Below are positions 1-10,811 of a DNA stretch of 64,000 bases, piece by piece. Each line of letters starts with the position of its first letter. Position 1 is the first letter of the stretch. The notes beneath the pieces are model-generated. The model saw only the letters and a list, made by a program, of their open reading frames with translations. It was not told where the DNA came from and did no database searches. Source of the stretch: Helichrysum umbraculigerum (taxonomy: Eukaryota > Streptophyta > Magnoliopsida > Asterales > Asteraceae); contig CATIUR010000001.1 of the NCBI GenBank assembly GCA_949592205.1, positions 2,432,001 through 2,496,000 on the forward strand. The letters are read 5' to 3'. The translations under genes were made by a program, and so were the position numbers.

Positions 1-1848
1 CGTATGGCATTCATTTGCTTGTTACCTAAGGAGAATCGCCTTCATTAAAGAATATAAAAATAATATTCTTTAAAAATTGTTTAAGTTTTTATCTGGAAAA
101 ACTTTGGGAAATGATAGTACATTAGGAGAATAAGCTTCACAATAATAAGCTTAAGTCCTAAGTATGATGTGTTAGTAGATTCAACTAAAGCTACATTAAA
201 ACTGCAGCTATTTTATCAGGTATGTATCTATATTTATTTGATTATACACCTCTTTCCACAAGTTATAATTTGTCTGTTTTAAATGTCTAAACAGATTCAT
301 CATATGATATACTGGTAGGCAACTTATACAATCATTTCTAAGTGTTAAGAAGTAATAATTTATTTGATTATTATCTAGTGTATTTTTTATATGATGTATG
401 ACATAAGTCTTAAATTGTTGAATGATAGTAATTACATACACTGTAATTATAAAGCTATAAAAAGGACAAATAGTTATAATATGGGTATTAGCTTAACTAA
501 AGGTAACTTTGTTGTACTATGTACAGACCTGGAGCCATTAGTTAAGATAGTATTCTCAAGTATATTTTGTTCATACTAAGGGTTTCTTTGTTGTACTATG
601 TACAGATCTGCGACCACTAGTATCTTCAAGGTATGTTTGATATTTGTCTAAACTCAAAATTCAAGTGTATGTTACATTATGTAATCATTACCTTGTCTTA
701 AAAATCAGTGTTATGTATTTTACTAGAATTCTTCAGTATATCATATATTAGAGACCACTTGATAATATTCATTCTAACAATAAAGGTGTTGCTTAGAAAT
801 GCGAGTATAATTTGTTTATATGGACCATAATACCGGTAATCGTCTTGAACTGTCTATATTAAAATATTTTCACTTTAAGTGAATAATGTATTTTTCAATT
901 ATGCTATGTGGATAAAGGTATCTAAGATATAATTTTATAAATATAAATGGATTAATGATAAAATAAGTTGTGATTTTATTGTAATTTATTTGAATTTCAT
1001 GAGGTATGTATACTACCAATCTGCTTATACTTCTTAATAAATTTAAAAAAAGTTTGTTCTTTCTAATATGATCCCTAAGCAGCTAAATTCTTATTCAGTT
1101 GTTTTATTTACTATATTTTAAAGTGATTAATAAAATGGTACTTGATACCACTGTTTGTATTTGATTGTGTTTTTACTTTATTTTATTTTATTTTTAGCTT
1201 TATGTTTTAATAAAGTTTTTATGTTTAATAAATTTTTACCCTTTGGAATTAAATTATACTGAATATTTTCTATTTTGTGTTGAAAAATCGTAACAGATAC
1301 AAGTGAAAAATAATTTTATTTTAGACTTGTATAAATAATGGGTTTTTAATTTATACTTAGGATTAAATTCGTATTTTAATTTAATTTTGCGAGTTTGACT
1401 AGTCAAATATGCAGATCGACTTTAAAATTGCGAATCGAGTATAAAGTATAAAAGGGTTGCGGATCGACCAGTCAACCCATCGAACCCACATACTTCGTGA
1501 GTTCACTTCCCTCTGCGAGTCGACAAGCGAAGGCGAAACGAGACGAATTCTACTTTTCGTTTTATTTTGATTTTACGAATACGGGAACGAGTTTTTCACT
1601 CCATAGGTTTGATACATCTTGACATTGCGCACATTTTGAGGTATAAGACAACGGATTTCACCGTGTAATTAACAAGAAATCGAAGTTTTTATAAAACTAG
1701 GGTTTCGGTTTGTATTTTGAACGATTCATGTAGATTTATGGTGTTATTGGACATGAATCCTTAGGATTAATGTTAAATAAACTTAAATGAATGTGAATGT
1801 ATCGATTGATTGTGTTAAAATCAACAAAATCTTCGAATTTGGAATAAC
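1..1848. other. AT-rich non-coding sequence, probably left part of an old retroelement
   Basis: I see no gene here; the short ORFs have no recognisable composition. A small tandem duplication is visible: a 20-odd-bp word containing TTGTTGTACTATGTACAGA occurs near 508 and again near 588. From about 1278 a TGTTGAAA start followed by AACAGAT and then a GCGAG-rich block resembles, weakly, the LTR start at 11915. This stretch may therefore belong to the 5' LTR of the element whose gene lies at 7.9-11.9 kb. The stretch ends exactly where the insertion at 1849 begins. Confidence 0.45.
1385..1520. repeat. Degenerate GCGAG/GTCGAC motif cluster
   Basis: Within about 135 bp there are several variants of GCGAGTTTGAC, GCGAATCGAG, GCGGATCGACC and GCGAGTCGAC, in otherwise AT-rich DNA. 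The same word class recurs at 3935-4145, 12090-12240 and 51537-51800. No regular period is apparent. I read it as an LTR-internal motif array; its function is unknown. Confidence 0.5.
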
Positions 1849-3905
1849 TATAACACCCTTCTCGAAAATACAAGGATAATTTTTTTTTTTTTTTATATAA
1901 AAGGAAGCGCAAGATTTAGATACAAACCATTGGATTGCATATTTACATTTCAAAATGGCAATCCAAATACATACGGTCTTTAAACCATATTATCCTAGAC
2001 ATTACATACGATAAGTTTAGTGTTATAGAAATCCAAAACATAATGTCATATCATTAACATAGTTAACAAAACAGAGTGAACTTGTCAAACATTCCATTCC
2101 TTTAGTACTTCTTGCCCACCCACATACCAAAGTAAACCTGCAAGAAGTAATGAGGGGTTAGCACGAAGCTAAGTGAATAAATCTCAAACTATCACCTAAC
2201 TTAGCTTAACAAATGTCTACAGCAAAGCATAGCAACAGTTAATCATGAAGGACCGGTGGTCCTTGGAGTACCCTCATGCCGCGGTGGTTCCCCAAGTGAC
2301 ACTTAAAACCAACTGAAGGCCAAGTCAGTGGCTAAACCGATAGCTTGGTACTATTACTACTTACAACATAATTTCAGTGAACAACACATGTACAAAGCAC
2401 TTATGATGTCCAAAGTAATAGTACTCAAACCCAACACACGTTGACCCCCGACATTCATATAGTCCACAACCATCAAGGCAATCAAGGACACCAATAATTA
2501 AGCTAAATATAACCATCATGGCAAAATATTAACTTATCAATGAAAACAGTAAGTTCACATTTACCCGTTGTAACCATATTGTTACAACCAAATTAGACTG
2601 AAAGTCCAAGATCCACTCACCCTTACTGACAATGTCACCCCTCAGAGATCTAGTCTCACTGAGTCTTCGCTTTATCTGAAAATACAACTAACCCGAATTA
2701 GTCTCAATTTCAAGTTCACTATGATATAATCATGTATATAATGTCAGATAAGAATATCTACTATACAATGCGATTAACACGAATGCACAAGTCACAAGTT
2801 ATCAAATTCGTCATTTTACAACATGCAAACGCGATCCGGGTAAGAGTAAGCTGGATCGCGTTCCCATGTACAAAAAGTTCTGTTACCGTTTCTCACTATC
2901 AAACGCGATCCGGGCAAGGTGGCTGGATCGCGTTCCAAAGAACAAAATCCTAGTGACTCAGCTTTTCACTGACCAACGCGATCCGGTCGAGGTGATCTGG
3001 ATCGCGTTCCAAGGAACAATTCGTGCTGTAACAATTAACACATAACAACGCGATCCTGGTGACTAGTCCGGATCGCGTTCGACACCTTTTCAGCAACAAT
3101 ACCCAGATCAGCAAGCATTTACACACGAATCCAAAACACCAAGAATCACAAATTCAGTTGTAATACATGATTTTAACACGAAAATGACCTATACTAACAT
3201 GTATAAACATATTGTAACAACAACTAACATCATCAAACACTACAAATCATACATGCATCAATTCTTCAACCTAGGTTTCAACCAATTTCATTAAATCAAC
3301 TAACAACTTGAAGAACACTAGTAATTCACCAAGATAAACATGAAATCAGTTTGTAATCATCACACAATTACATATTCAAGCATGAACATAACCATTCAAT
3401 CATCAATTTTAACCTAACCCTACTCATTCAAGCAAGAACATGAGGATGGAGATAATATTACTTACAATGGAGATGATGATGATACAATGAAGAGGAAGAA
3501 CACTAGAAATCAAAATCACAGTCTTGAATTGAAGAAATCAGATTGTGAATTTAGTTTGAGAGTTTATGAGATGTTATTGAGAATTTGGAAGAATGAGGTG
3601 TTGTCAAATGAAATCACAGGTGTCGACCCAACATTTTGACTCAGCCCCATTTTAGTTAAAATTATACCCGTCCTAAATCTATTGTCTGGAACCTAAAAAT
3701 CATTTGCGAGAAATAAGTTTTTATTATACCGTCGACTAAATAAATTTAAAACATGTAATAATTCATTTATCACAATAAGCCAATTGACCAATTGACCTAT
3801 TAATTTAGCTATCAAAATACACCAAGTATTTAAAATACAATTTAAATAGCAGTTAAATTAAGGGAAATACCGTATTTCAACTAGGCCAATTTTGAGGATG
3901 TTACA
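1849..3905 (-). mobile_element. Solo-LTR-like insertion, TSD ATAAC
   Basis: The 2057-bp block is flanked by perfect 5-bp direct repeats ATAAC (1844-1848 and 3906-3910). Its ends read TATAACACCC and GGATGTTACA on the plus strand, the decayed TGTAACA...TGTTAYA termini also seen at 4455 and 13874. Minus-strand orientation is inferred because the ATC/CAT-rich leader followed by GTAAG (around 3470-3420, read on the minus strand) matches the leader of the plus-strand copy at 4980-5110. There is no coding sequence and no second LTR, so LTR-LTR recombination to a solo LTR is the simplest reading. A Tekay/Del-type Ty3 origin is only an inference from LTR length and termini. Confidence 0.75.
2828..3079. 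repeat. Four hairpin units AACGCGATCC...GGATCGCGTT, about 73 bp apart
   Basis: Left arms AACGCGATCC lie at 2828, 2902, 2975 and 3047; right arms GGATCGCGTT at 2853, 2925, 2999 and 3070. The arms are exact 10-bp inverted complements in all four units, separated by 13 to 15 variable bases. The spacing between units is 74, 73 and 72 bp. The surrounding sequence between units is not conserved to the same degree. Each unit could extrude a hairpin and carries four CpG sites in the arms. Confidence 0.9.
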
Positions 3906-4454
3906 ATAACCCTAACTACGGCAGTTTGTCTAGCGAGTTGACTTCCAGATTCACCTCGCAGCGAGCCGAGTTTGAATGATAGATTAGCGGATCGAATTGA
4001 TTAGCGGATCGAATTGATTAGAGGATCGACTGGCGAGTTGACTTGCAGATTGACTTGATTAGCGAGTTCAATAGGCTGCGGATTCAGTTGCGAGTTGACT
4101 GGCAAATCGACTATTGCTTGATTCGCATGTCACTTCTCTGCGAGTCCAGGACTTAGAAAATTTTTGTTTTAAAAGCTAATATATAAATGTTAAGACTTTT
4201 GAGTAATAACTTGTATATATTGGACTTGTATTGAATTATATATTTATATCGAAAGTCTACCAATTCAAAAAGTAATCGAGTGGCGTGTCCTAATTTTAAG
4301 TTAGCGGTATAATATATATATTTGTTTTATAAAACGTTAATGACTTGAGAATTTTAAATTTGCAAGTAACTAATGGAAATTACATATTGAACTTATGACC
4401 CTGTTAGTTATAAGTTGTATATGTGTTTAATATGTTAAGAACTAAGATGTTAGA
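3906..4454. other. Remnant of the older element between two nested insertions
   Basis: This 549-bp strip lies between the solo LTRs at 1849-3905 and 4455-7770 and was contiguous with 1848 and 7771 before they inserted (each TSD proves its junction). It holds a GCGAG-type motif cluster (3935-4145). Around 4251-4308 it contains a segment clearly related to 10321-10378: both start CGAAAG, contain GTAATCGAG and end GCGGT. No ORF of note. Confidence 0.6.
3935..4145. repeat. GCGAGTTGAC / GCGGATCGA motif cluster
   Basis: About ten variants of GCGAGTTGACT, GCGGATCGAATTGATTA and GCGAGTCC lie in 210 bp, including a perfect tandem pair of a 20-bp unit beginning GCGGATCGAATTGATTA near 3988. The class matches the clusters at 1385, 12090 and 51537. 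Confidence 0.6.
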
Positions 4455-5304
4455 TGTAACACCTCGTCAAAAAGCCAAATTTCACGCCATACTTTAATTC
4501 TAAATAATTGTATTATTATATGCAATCGTATCCAGGTAACCGAAAATTTTAAAAATAATGTTTAATTACATAGATTTAACATTATACACTTGGACAAAAA
4601 TATTAAACATTCAAAAGTGTAAGTCGTTTTTAATTTAAAACGCATCCTAATTACCCGAGACCGCGCAAAAACAAATTATTAAATCTTGAGTTTCAAAATG
4701 ATATTTTTATAAAATATTCCGATTCAAAAACATTTCGAAAGGATATAAATAAATTTTTAGAATTTAAAATGTAATTTTAAATTACATCGGATAAATTAAC
4801 ACGGGTATTTTATACTGTGGTTGGAGACCACAGTCTCCAAAGTGGGGAGCTGGAAATGGATAAAACCATTCCCACCTCCCATTTTTTTCATTTCCATTTC
4901 ATAAAAACATACACATAACCACCAAACTCTCTCTACCTCCCATCTCCACTTACACCACCACCACCGCCGGCCGACCACCACCGGAAACCATCGCCGCTGC
5001 CATCATCGGAATCATCATCATCAACAAGAACAACAATAACAAGCATCACCATTGTCACCATCATCAAGCTCCATTTTCTTCATTTTTGGTTCCATCTTCG
5101 ATCCGTAAGATTCACCATCTCTTCCCTTCGTTTTTCATGTTATAACTACTTAGTATATAATATATTAACGTTGTATAAGCGGATTTGTGGTAAAAACGTG
5201 ATTTCGGGGCTCGATCCGTGATGGATCTGCGAATAGGCCGAACCAGACTAGGATACCCGGCGGGGATGCCTGGTACCCGGCGGGGATATCAACAAACCAG
5301 CAAC

Positions 5305-5448
5305 AGCGACACTTGATAAGTGACGCTATATGCATCACTAACCCTCTGCGACACTTATTAAGTGTCGCTAAAAACCTGAATTTTCCTATATTTTGCGTCA
5401 CTAGCCTAGTGACGCTATAAACTCCTAAGTGACACATGAAGTGTCGCT
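5305..5448. repeat. Array of GCGACACTT/AAGTGTCGC hairpins
   Basis: Four inverted pairs follow one another: AGCGACACTT-GAT-AAGTGACGCT, GCGACACTTA-T-TAAGTGTCGC (10-bp perfect arms), GCGTCACTA-GCC-TAGTGACGC (9-bp perfect arms) and GTGACAC-ATGAA-GTGTCGC. Just upstream, TACCCGGCGGGGAT occurs twice (5250-5290). The array sits downstream of the leader and its GTAAG word, the same relative place as the arrays in the other copies of this LTR family. Confidence 0.85.
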
Positions 5449-6599
5449 AAAATCATATTTTAAGCTAAAAACTCACTTTTAAAATGCCAAACTTATCCGG
5501 AAACATATACGCAATTATATACGAACCGAAACGCGTTCACACGCACTTTATTATACAAAAATAATATAATTATATTTTCAAAATATAATTTTGGTACGCG
5601 ACAAACGAAACGTATTTACTTTACGATATTCAAACGTAGACACATAGCAAACACATTGAGTACAATATAACCGAATGAACAACAAATTGGATAATTCTAC
5701 TTAAAAGTCCACTCACTTACACGAAATCTCACGTGTTTAGGACACTAGGAGACTACTATCGGTACGACTCGCTACATTAGGACGCTAGCTCCTCAGGTGA
5801 GTTTCATAGCCCCACTTTTTCAACTGTTTTACTGTTTTCGGGGTGAAACACATGCGCAACAACTGTTTTCGAATTATATTAATAAACTTTTATAATTCAC
5901 ACTTACTTATATTACTGTTATGTAATACAAATGTGTAATACTTAGGAATTACACCCATCATATTGTTCTGGAACAACATCAATACTTAACCTAGATAGGT
6001 TACAAACATACACTGCTAGATTGTTGGAAAACAATTACCGTTATATAACTTGCTTAAGTTACAATTATACAATGACCATATTGTCACGGGACAATACCAT
6101 CAAATACATTAGAATCCGGTTAGTTCTACCTTCACTGGACAACAACTAGACTTCAACAGAATCAGTCTTCCTTTTAGGAGATTAAGACTGCTGATACAAT
6201 TTATGATCATCAGAACGGGAAGTGTACTTAAGTGAACCTTTCCCCCAAGACCTCATTATACTTGCTAGGCTTAAGGCTAGGAGTATACAATAGTATCCTA
6301 TGTTAGTATAGATTCCTTATACTAATACAAAAACAACTAGGCGATGATTAGTCATACCTAGGTATATTGCGATACAACGAATAGTTAGGTATTGTATATA
6401 CATACTTAGCAACGATAAATCAACATCATGTGTTACATGATACCTTATTAAATGTGTTTGTTGATTTGACTCATATATATATATATGTATATATATATAT
6501 CTACACACTCATACGACATCTTGAGCACTTGGTGCTATCTACATTACTACATATGTATATTAGTATACATACAATTATACAAACACGAATACTCAAGTC

Positions 6600-7075
6600 G
6601 GACATGTCGTTGTACGGTCGGCTCAATTACTTTAGCTAGCATGTCGTAGTACTGCTGGCTCTACATTTCACCAGTCGGGCTCGTCGTAGTACAGCCGGCT
6701 CAATTTCAAACTTTGCTTGCGAACAATTCGATCGATGCCAGTTAGGCACAAAACGAGATCACGGTAAAGTGATTCAAAACGATGCCACGGTAAAGTGGGC
6801 ACAAAACGATGCCACGGTATTGCAGTGGGCACAAGTACAATATAATCGATGGATGGGCGGGCTTATGCTCGTGATCCACACACATTCATGGATCAGCGAG
6901 TCATACTCGGGATTCATAATAAGTTAACGGGTCGGTGGAGTTTCCACGCGAGGCCGTTAGCTCAATTCAAGTCCGGGTTAGCTTATGCTAACTGGTTAAA
7001 CGGACACAACAAACATTTTCAAACATGTCCGGGTTAGCTCACACTAACTGGTCAAACGGACACACTAAACATTCA
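6600..7075 (+). repeat. Three sets of short tandem repeats inside the solo LTR
   Basis: Set one (6600-6710): three variants of GTCGTAGTACTGCCGGCTC. Set two (6735-6835): three variants of GATGCCACGGTAAAGTGGGC. Set three (6970-7070): two copies of a roughly 65-bp unit containing CCGGGTTAGCT and AACGGACACA. The first two sets recur, inverted, in the copy at 13874 (around 14740-14930), so they belong to the family and are not local accidents. Confidence 0.7.
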
Positions 7076-7861
7076 ATCATAGATCTGCGGGTCTACAATC
7101 CATTGTTGCTGGATGCAACACACTATATATATTCAATCATAGTTCTGCGGAACTACAAATACTTGTTATCATATGACGTAGTCATACAATTACTAGATAG
7201 TTATTAGGCATGTATTGCCTCACGTTGATAGATTTATTTAATACCGGATAGGTATCCAGGCACGGAGTGTCTCAATATTTATGTACTTAGGTACACTACT
7301 AAACCACTTAGGTATGAGATACCTCAATAGACGTATACACATTGGTGTTACACACTTCAATACATTACATATCAAAATCGTGGATTTTGATACAATCATT
7401 TTCAAAACATATAAGGTTTTATACTTTATGTTTCAACTAATAATCCTATGAACTCACCAGCTTTATAGCTGACTCGTTTTAGCATGTGTTCTCAGGTGCC
7501 CAGCAGGATTAGGATTGCTACAAGGTTGTGCTAGCTCGAGTCGCATGTTTTCAAATCAACCGGATTTCTCTGCATAACTTTTGTATTACAAATTATGTAT
7601 TGAAAATATTTTGCGAACTCGCAACTTGTATACATTTTATTTTGGGAAATGTAATAACTATTCTCAAACGTCTCATTTAGAGTCGTTCATTATATATCTT
7701 ATGCTGTGATATTTAATTTGGTAACACCCGACCCGACCGCTTTCGCAACCCGAGATTTGAGGGTGTTACATTAGATGATTGTTTTGCTTCATAAAACATT
7801 ATAGTTTATAACTTACTATAGTGCATTAACTGTTTTTGTCATTTGTGTTTCTTTTACAGAT

Positions 7862-9253
7862 ATGGCGAGACAATTCGATAAGGTTCACAATATTCTGGTG
7901 GATCTTGATCTATCGGCACGCGGAGCAAACATAGTAGCTCAAGTGCTGACGTTCTTTGCACGTTCTCGCATTAGATATGGACTTACAGAGCCTTCACCTA
8001 TCTCTGAGACGATACTGAATGATTTTTGGACGGATATTCAGTATGATCAGACAGTTAGTCCACCGGTTATTCGCGCATCTGTGAACTAGCAACCGACTGT
8101 TTTTGCTGCTTCTGACCTTCGTCAGATTTTACATCTGGGTACAGTTGACCAAGAAGATAGTCCGACTGAGTACTCTGGTGATTTTATTGAGAGCACGTTA
8201 GGTCGCATGGGCTATACGGGTGAGAGGAGAGGACGACAATTCCTCAAGGCCCTAGTTATTGGGCAATGAAGATTCTTGTGGCATGTTATTGTCACTGTTT
8301 TTGGACCGAAGAAGGGCGGTTTTGATGAGTTGAGCCCTGCTCTTGTATCGGCTGTACTATCACTGGTTTATAATAAACCATACATCTTTTGTGATTTTAT
8401 TTTTGGCGAGATGGTTAGGCAGATATCGGGTTCTGTCAGATCACGTTTTATGATCTACCCGAGGTTTTGTATGATGATTATCCGTGATTGTCTTCCGGAT
8501 ATTGTTATCACTGAGCCGCATTTGCGTGTTGATACTATCGCGCTCAGAGGATACAATGCGAATTTTCAGCAAACTATTCGACGGGAGGAATATGTCAAGC
8601 CGGAGATCCGTGATCTTTTTGGCTATCTTGTTGATCCTGCTTACATTACGCCACCGAACAATGGTTGGCTCGATGTTGTTGCTGCTGATGTTGATATACC
8701 TGAGCCTGCTGCTGCTGCTGTGGTTCCACAACCCGAGCCACAAGCACTTATTGAAGATGTCTTGATACAGGCAGATCAACCAGGTCAACAGGTTGATGCT
8801 GAGATTGCTGCACAATTTGTGCAAGAGGTGCTCGGTCAGAATGACGATGCACAAGATCCCGATCTGAGGGAAATAGATCTGTTTATTGCTGTTGCACCTG
8901 AACAGGAAGCTGAAGCTGATACTGCAGACCCAGAGGTTGCAAGACCTGAGGGTGAGCAGAGACAGCAAGATAGATCAGAGGTTGTACCTGATAAGGATTC
9001 TGATGTTGGACCATCTGGAGGTCGTGATGGTGAGACGACTTCAGATGATGATGATAATACTCCTTCTCCATCTCCAGAGGATGGTTACATTCGATATCGA
9101 TCTCGGATGATACCAGATCCAACTCTGAAGGAGAAAAGGAAGGCAAAGGACATTGATCCTGATTTTGTTGCTGAGGGTTCTAATGAAGAGGATACTTCTC
9201 GTGTTTCTCAACGCAGAAAGCGTACCAGGACCTTGACCATCAGAGGCGGTTAG
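7862..9253 (+). pseudogene. Retroelement accessory ORF, N-terminal part, broken by nonsense codons
   Basis: One reading frame is open from the ATG at 7862 to the TAG at 9251 except for TAG at 8087 and TGA at 8267. The ATG follows a polypyrimidine stretch and TTTACAG, a plausible 3' splice site at about 7859. The first 230 codons resemble, from memory, a domain that accompanies Ty1/copia pol genes in Asteraceae annotations: an N-terminal FARSRIRYGL...FW segment, a MGYTGERRGRQFLKAL segment and a WHVIVTVFGPKKGGFDELS segment followed by a YPRF motif. After residue 140 of the second segment it becomes Ala/Pro/Glu/Asp-rich and low complexity, ending in a basic RKRTR patch. No protease, reverse transcriptase or integrase motif is present. 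Position just before the 3' LTR is that of env-like or additional ORFs of plant retrotransposons. Function unknown. Confidence 0.65.
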
Positions 9254-9301
9254 TTTATTTAAAAGTTAGATAATTTTAACTTGTTATTTATCAGGAGTTA
9301 A

Positions 9302-10157
9302 ACTGAGATAGTTAATTCTGTGACAGTTGCTCAAGATACTGAGCAAGTAGAGATGGTAATATCGGTAGAGTCTGAACCGATGTCTGTACCTGCTGAGGTA
9401 AGAGATATAAGTTTAGTACTATGAATATTACATAATTAATTAGAGATTGAGACAGAGTACTCTGTAATAATTACTTATTTAATTTTTGTCTAATGTTTAT
9501 AGCAGATTGTTGACTTAGTACGTTCGGAGCCGCTTCCGACTACTACAGCAAGCACATTTGCAGCTGATCTTCTTATGACAGCTTTGACTCAGCCACTTCC
9601 ACCGCGTACATTTGAGTCACATGTTGCTTCGTTGACACCACCTGGACCGACAACCATTTCAGTTACTCCTACGACTGATGCTGAAAGGATTACATCCTTA
9701 GAGTCGAGAGTTAAGGAGCTTGAGAAGGTTGCATCGAGGATTCCAGAGTTGGTAGTAAACAATCTTACTCTTGGCCAGCAATTGCTTCAACAGAGTCAGT
9801 CTTACAAGACACTGCTGCAGACTCATAATACATTGCTTGATGATTTCAACACCCAGCGACTGAAGCTTGATAACTTGGAATGATTGGTGTTGCGAGTGAA
9901 TTCAGGACGGTCTGCTCAGGGGGAGATATTGGTATACTTAGAATCTTGCAAGCAGGATGAACTGAGAAAGAAAAGAGACTCTGACAAGGACGATGATCCC
10001 AATGCACCGAAAGGTGGTGAGCAAACCGGTCCTTCAAAGACTGGTGAGCAAGCTACAATTCAGGGGGCGTCTGGTGCTGAAGCTAGTGGTTCTAGAGCTG
10101 GAACAAGTACAGATAAGACGGTACCGGTTGATACTGAAGCTGGTAAGATAGTTTAGT
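9302..10157 (+). pseudogene. Retroelement accessory ORF, coiled-coil exon(s)
   Basis: The same frame continues as exon-like pieces. 9302-9397 reads as an acidic peptide and ends at GAG/GTAAGAG, a good splice donor; 9398-9505 is a probable intron ending TTATAGCAG; the frame resumes at 9506 in phase. The segment from about 9680 to 9880 has heptad-like spacing (ITSLESRVKELEKV, then QLLQQSQSYKTLL), so a coiled coil is likely. A TGA at 9881 interrupts the frame, which then runs through a Lys/Asp- and Gly/Ala/Ser-rich tail. A donor-like GTAAGATAG begins at 10143, and the codon phase there fits the next exon at 10812. The stops at 8087, 8267 and 9881 can each be explained by one C-to-T or G-to-A transition. 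Confidence 0.55.
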
Positions 10158-10811
10158 AATAACATAGTATTGTAGTATTTGTAATATTTTGTAATGAACA
10201 AATGTGAACTTAATATTATTGTGTAAATATATTCGGCTTGAGATTATTATTATTTTAAGTAAAATATGTTTTATGTAATTTAAGTTTATATATAATTATA
10301 CGTTAAGATAATATAGTGATCGAAAGACTTCCGACTCATTGAGTAATCGAGCGGTGTGTTCCGATTAATATCGGCGGTCAAAATTTTTATATAACATATG
10401 CATTTTAGACTTGAGAGATTGTATAACTGACAAGTTAAAAATGTGATAACTAGGTAAATGATATATAGTTTAAAGATATAATTGAAAGTTAAGTTTTTGG
10501 AAAATATAACAGTTCAATTAAGTCTTGGAAATTATATAAGTTAATTAATAGTAAACATGAATGTTTGGTGATTGTTCACAAGACATTAGAGTTAAATTTA
10601 ATTAATATTTACTAAGTGTTTGATATAAGACTTTAGAAATTTTAGTTTGATTCAGGGTAATCAATATAAGATTTAAAAAGTTATATAGAATGCGTTTATA
10701 TTTTAGGTTTAATAATACACAAGGATTAATAAAGGAATTCTTAGATTGGTTCAGGGAAATCAATGAAGAATTTGAATTATTAATATATTTGTATTTATGT
10801 TTTTCTCTTAG
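10143..10811 (+). other. Probable intron of the accessory gene
   Basis: It begins GTAAGATAG and ends TTTTCTCTTAG; the exon before ends in phase 1 and the exon after starts with GA TTG GAA, completing a codon, so the two frames join without a shift. The interior is AT-rich. Positions 10321-10378 are related to 4251-4308 in the fragment before the second nested LTR, which suggests that an intron or leader segment was duplicated inside this element. Confidence 0.55.

Larger units (their letters stand above)
4455..7770 (+). mobile_element. Solo LTR, TSD TTAGA, TGTAACACC...GGTGTTACA
   Basis: A 3316-bp block starts TGTAACACC and ends GGTGTTACA, with perfect 5-bp duplications TTAGA at 4450-4454 and 7771-7775. 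The same family lies inverted at 13874-18258: the distal 100 bp (AGCTTTATAGCTGACTCG, GTGCCCAGCAGGATTAGG) is shared by both. Layout: ATC/CAT-rich leader at 4850-5100, a GTAAG word at 5105, hairpin array 5305-5448, then a strong donor-like AG/GTGAGT word near 5796. There is no internal coding region. The length and termini fit a chromovirus-type (Tekay/Del) LTR; this assignment is inference. Confidence 0.85.

Noticed and set aside
2828..3079. Four evenly spaced palindromic repeats look CRISPR-like
   Set aside because: Spacing units are not spacer-sized unique inserts between identical full repeats, only the arms are conserved, and the host is a plant nuclear genome with the array inside an LTR.
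5165..5437. Minus-strand 90-codon ORF
   Set aside because: It runs through the hairpin array of the solo LTR and has no recognisable features.
8441..8968. Minus-strand 175-codon ORF
   Set aside because: Antisense shadow of the accessory ORF on the plus strand, created by its codon composition.
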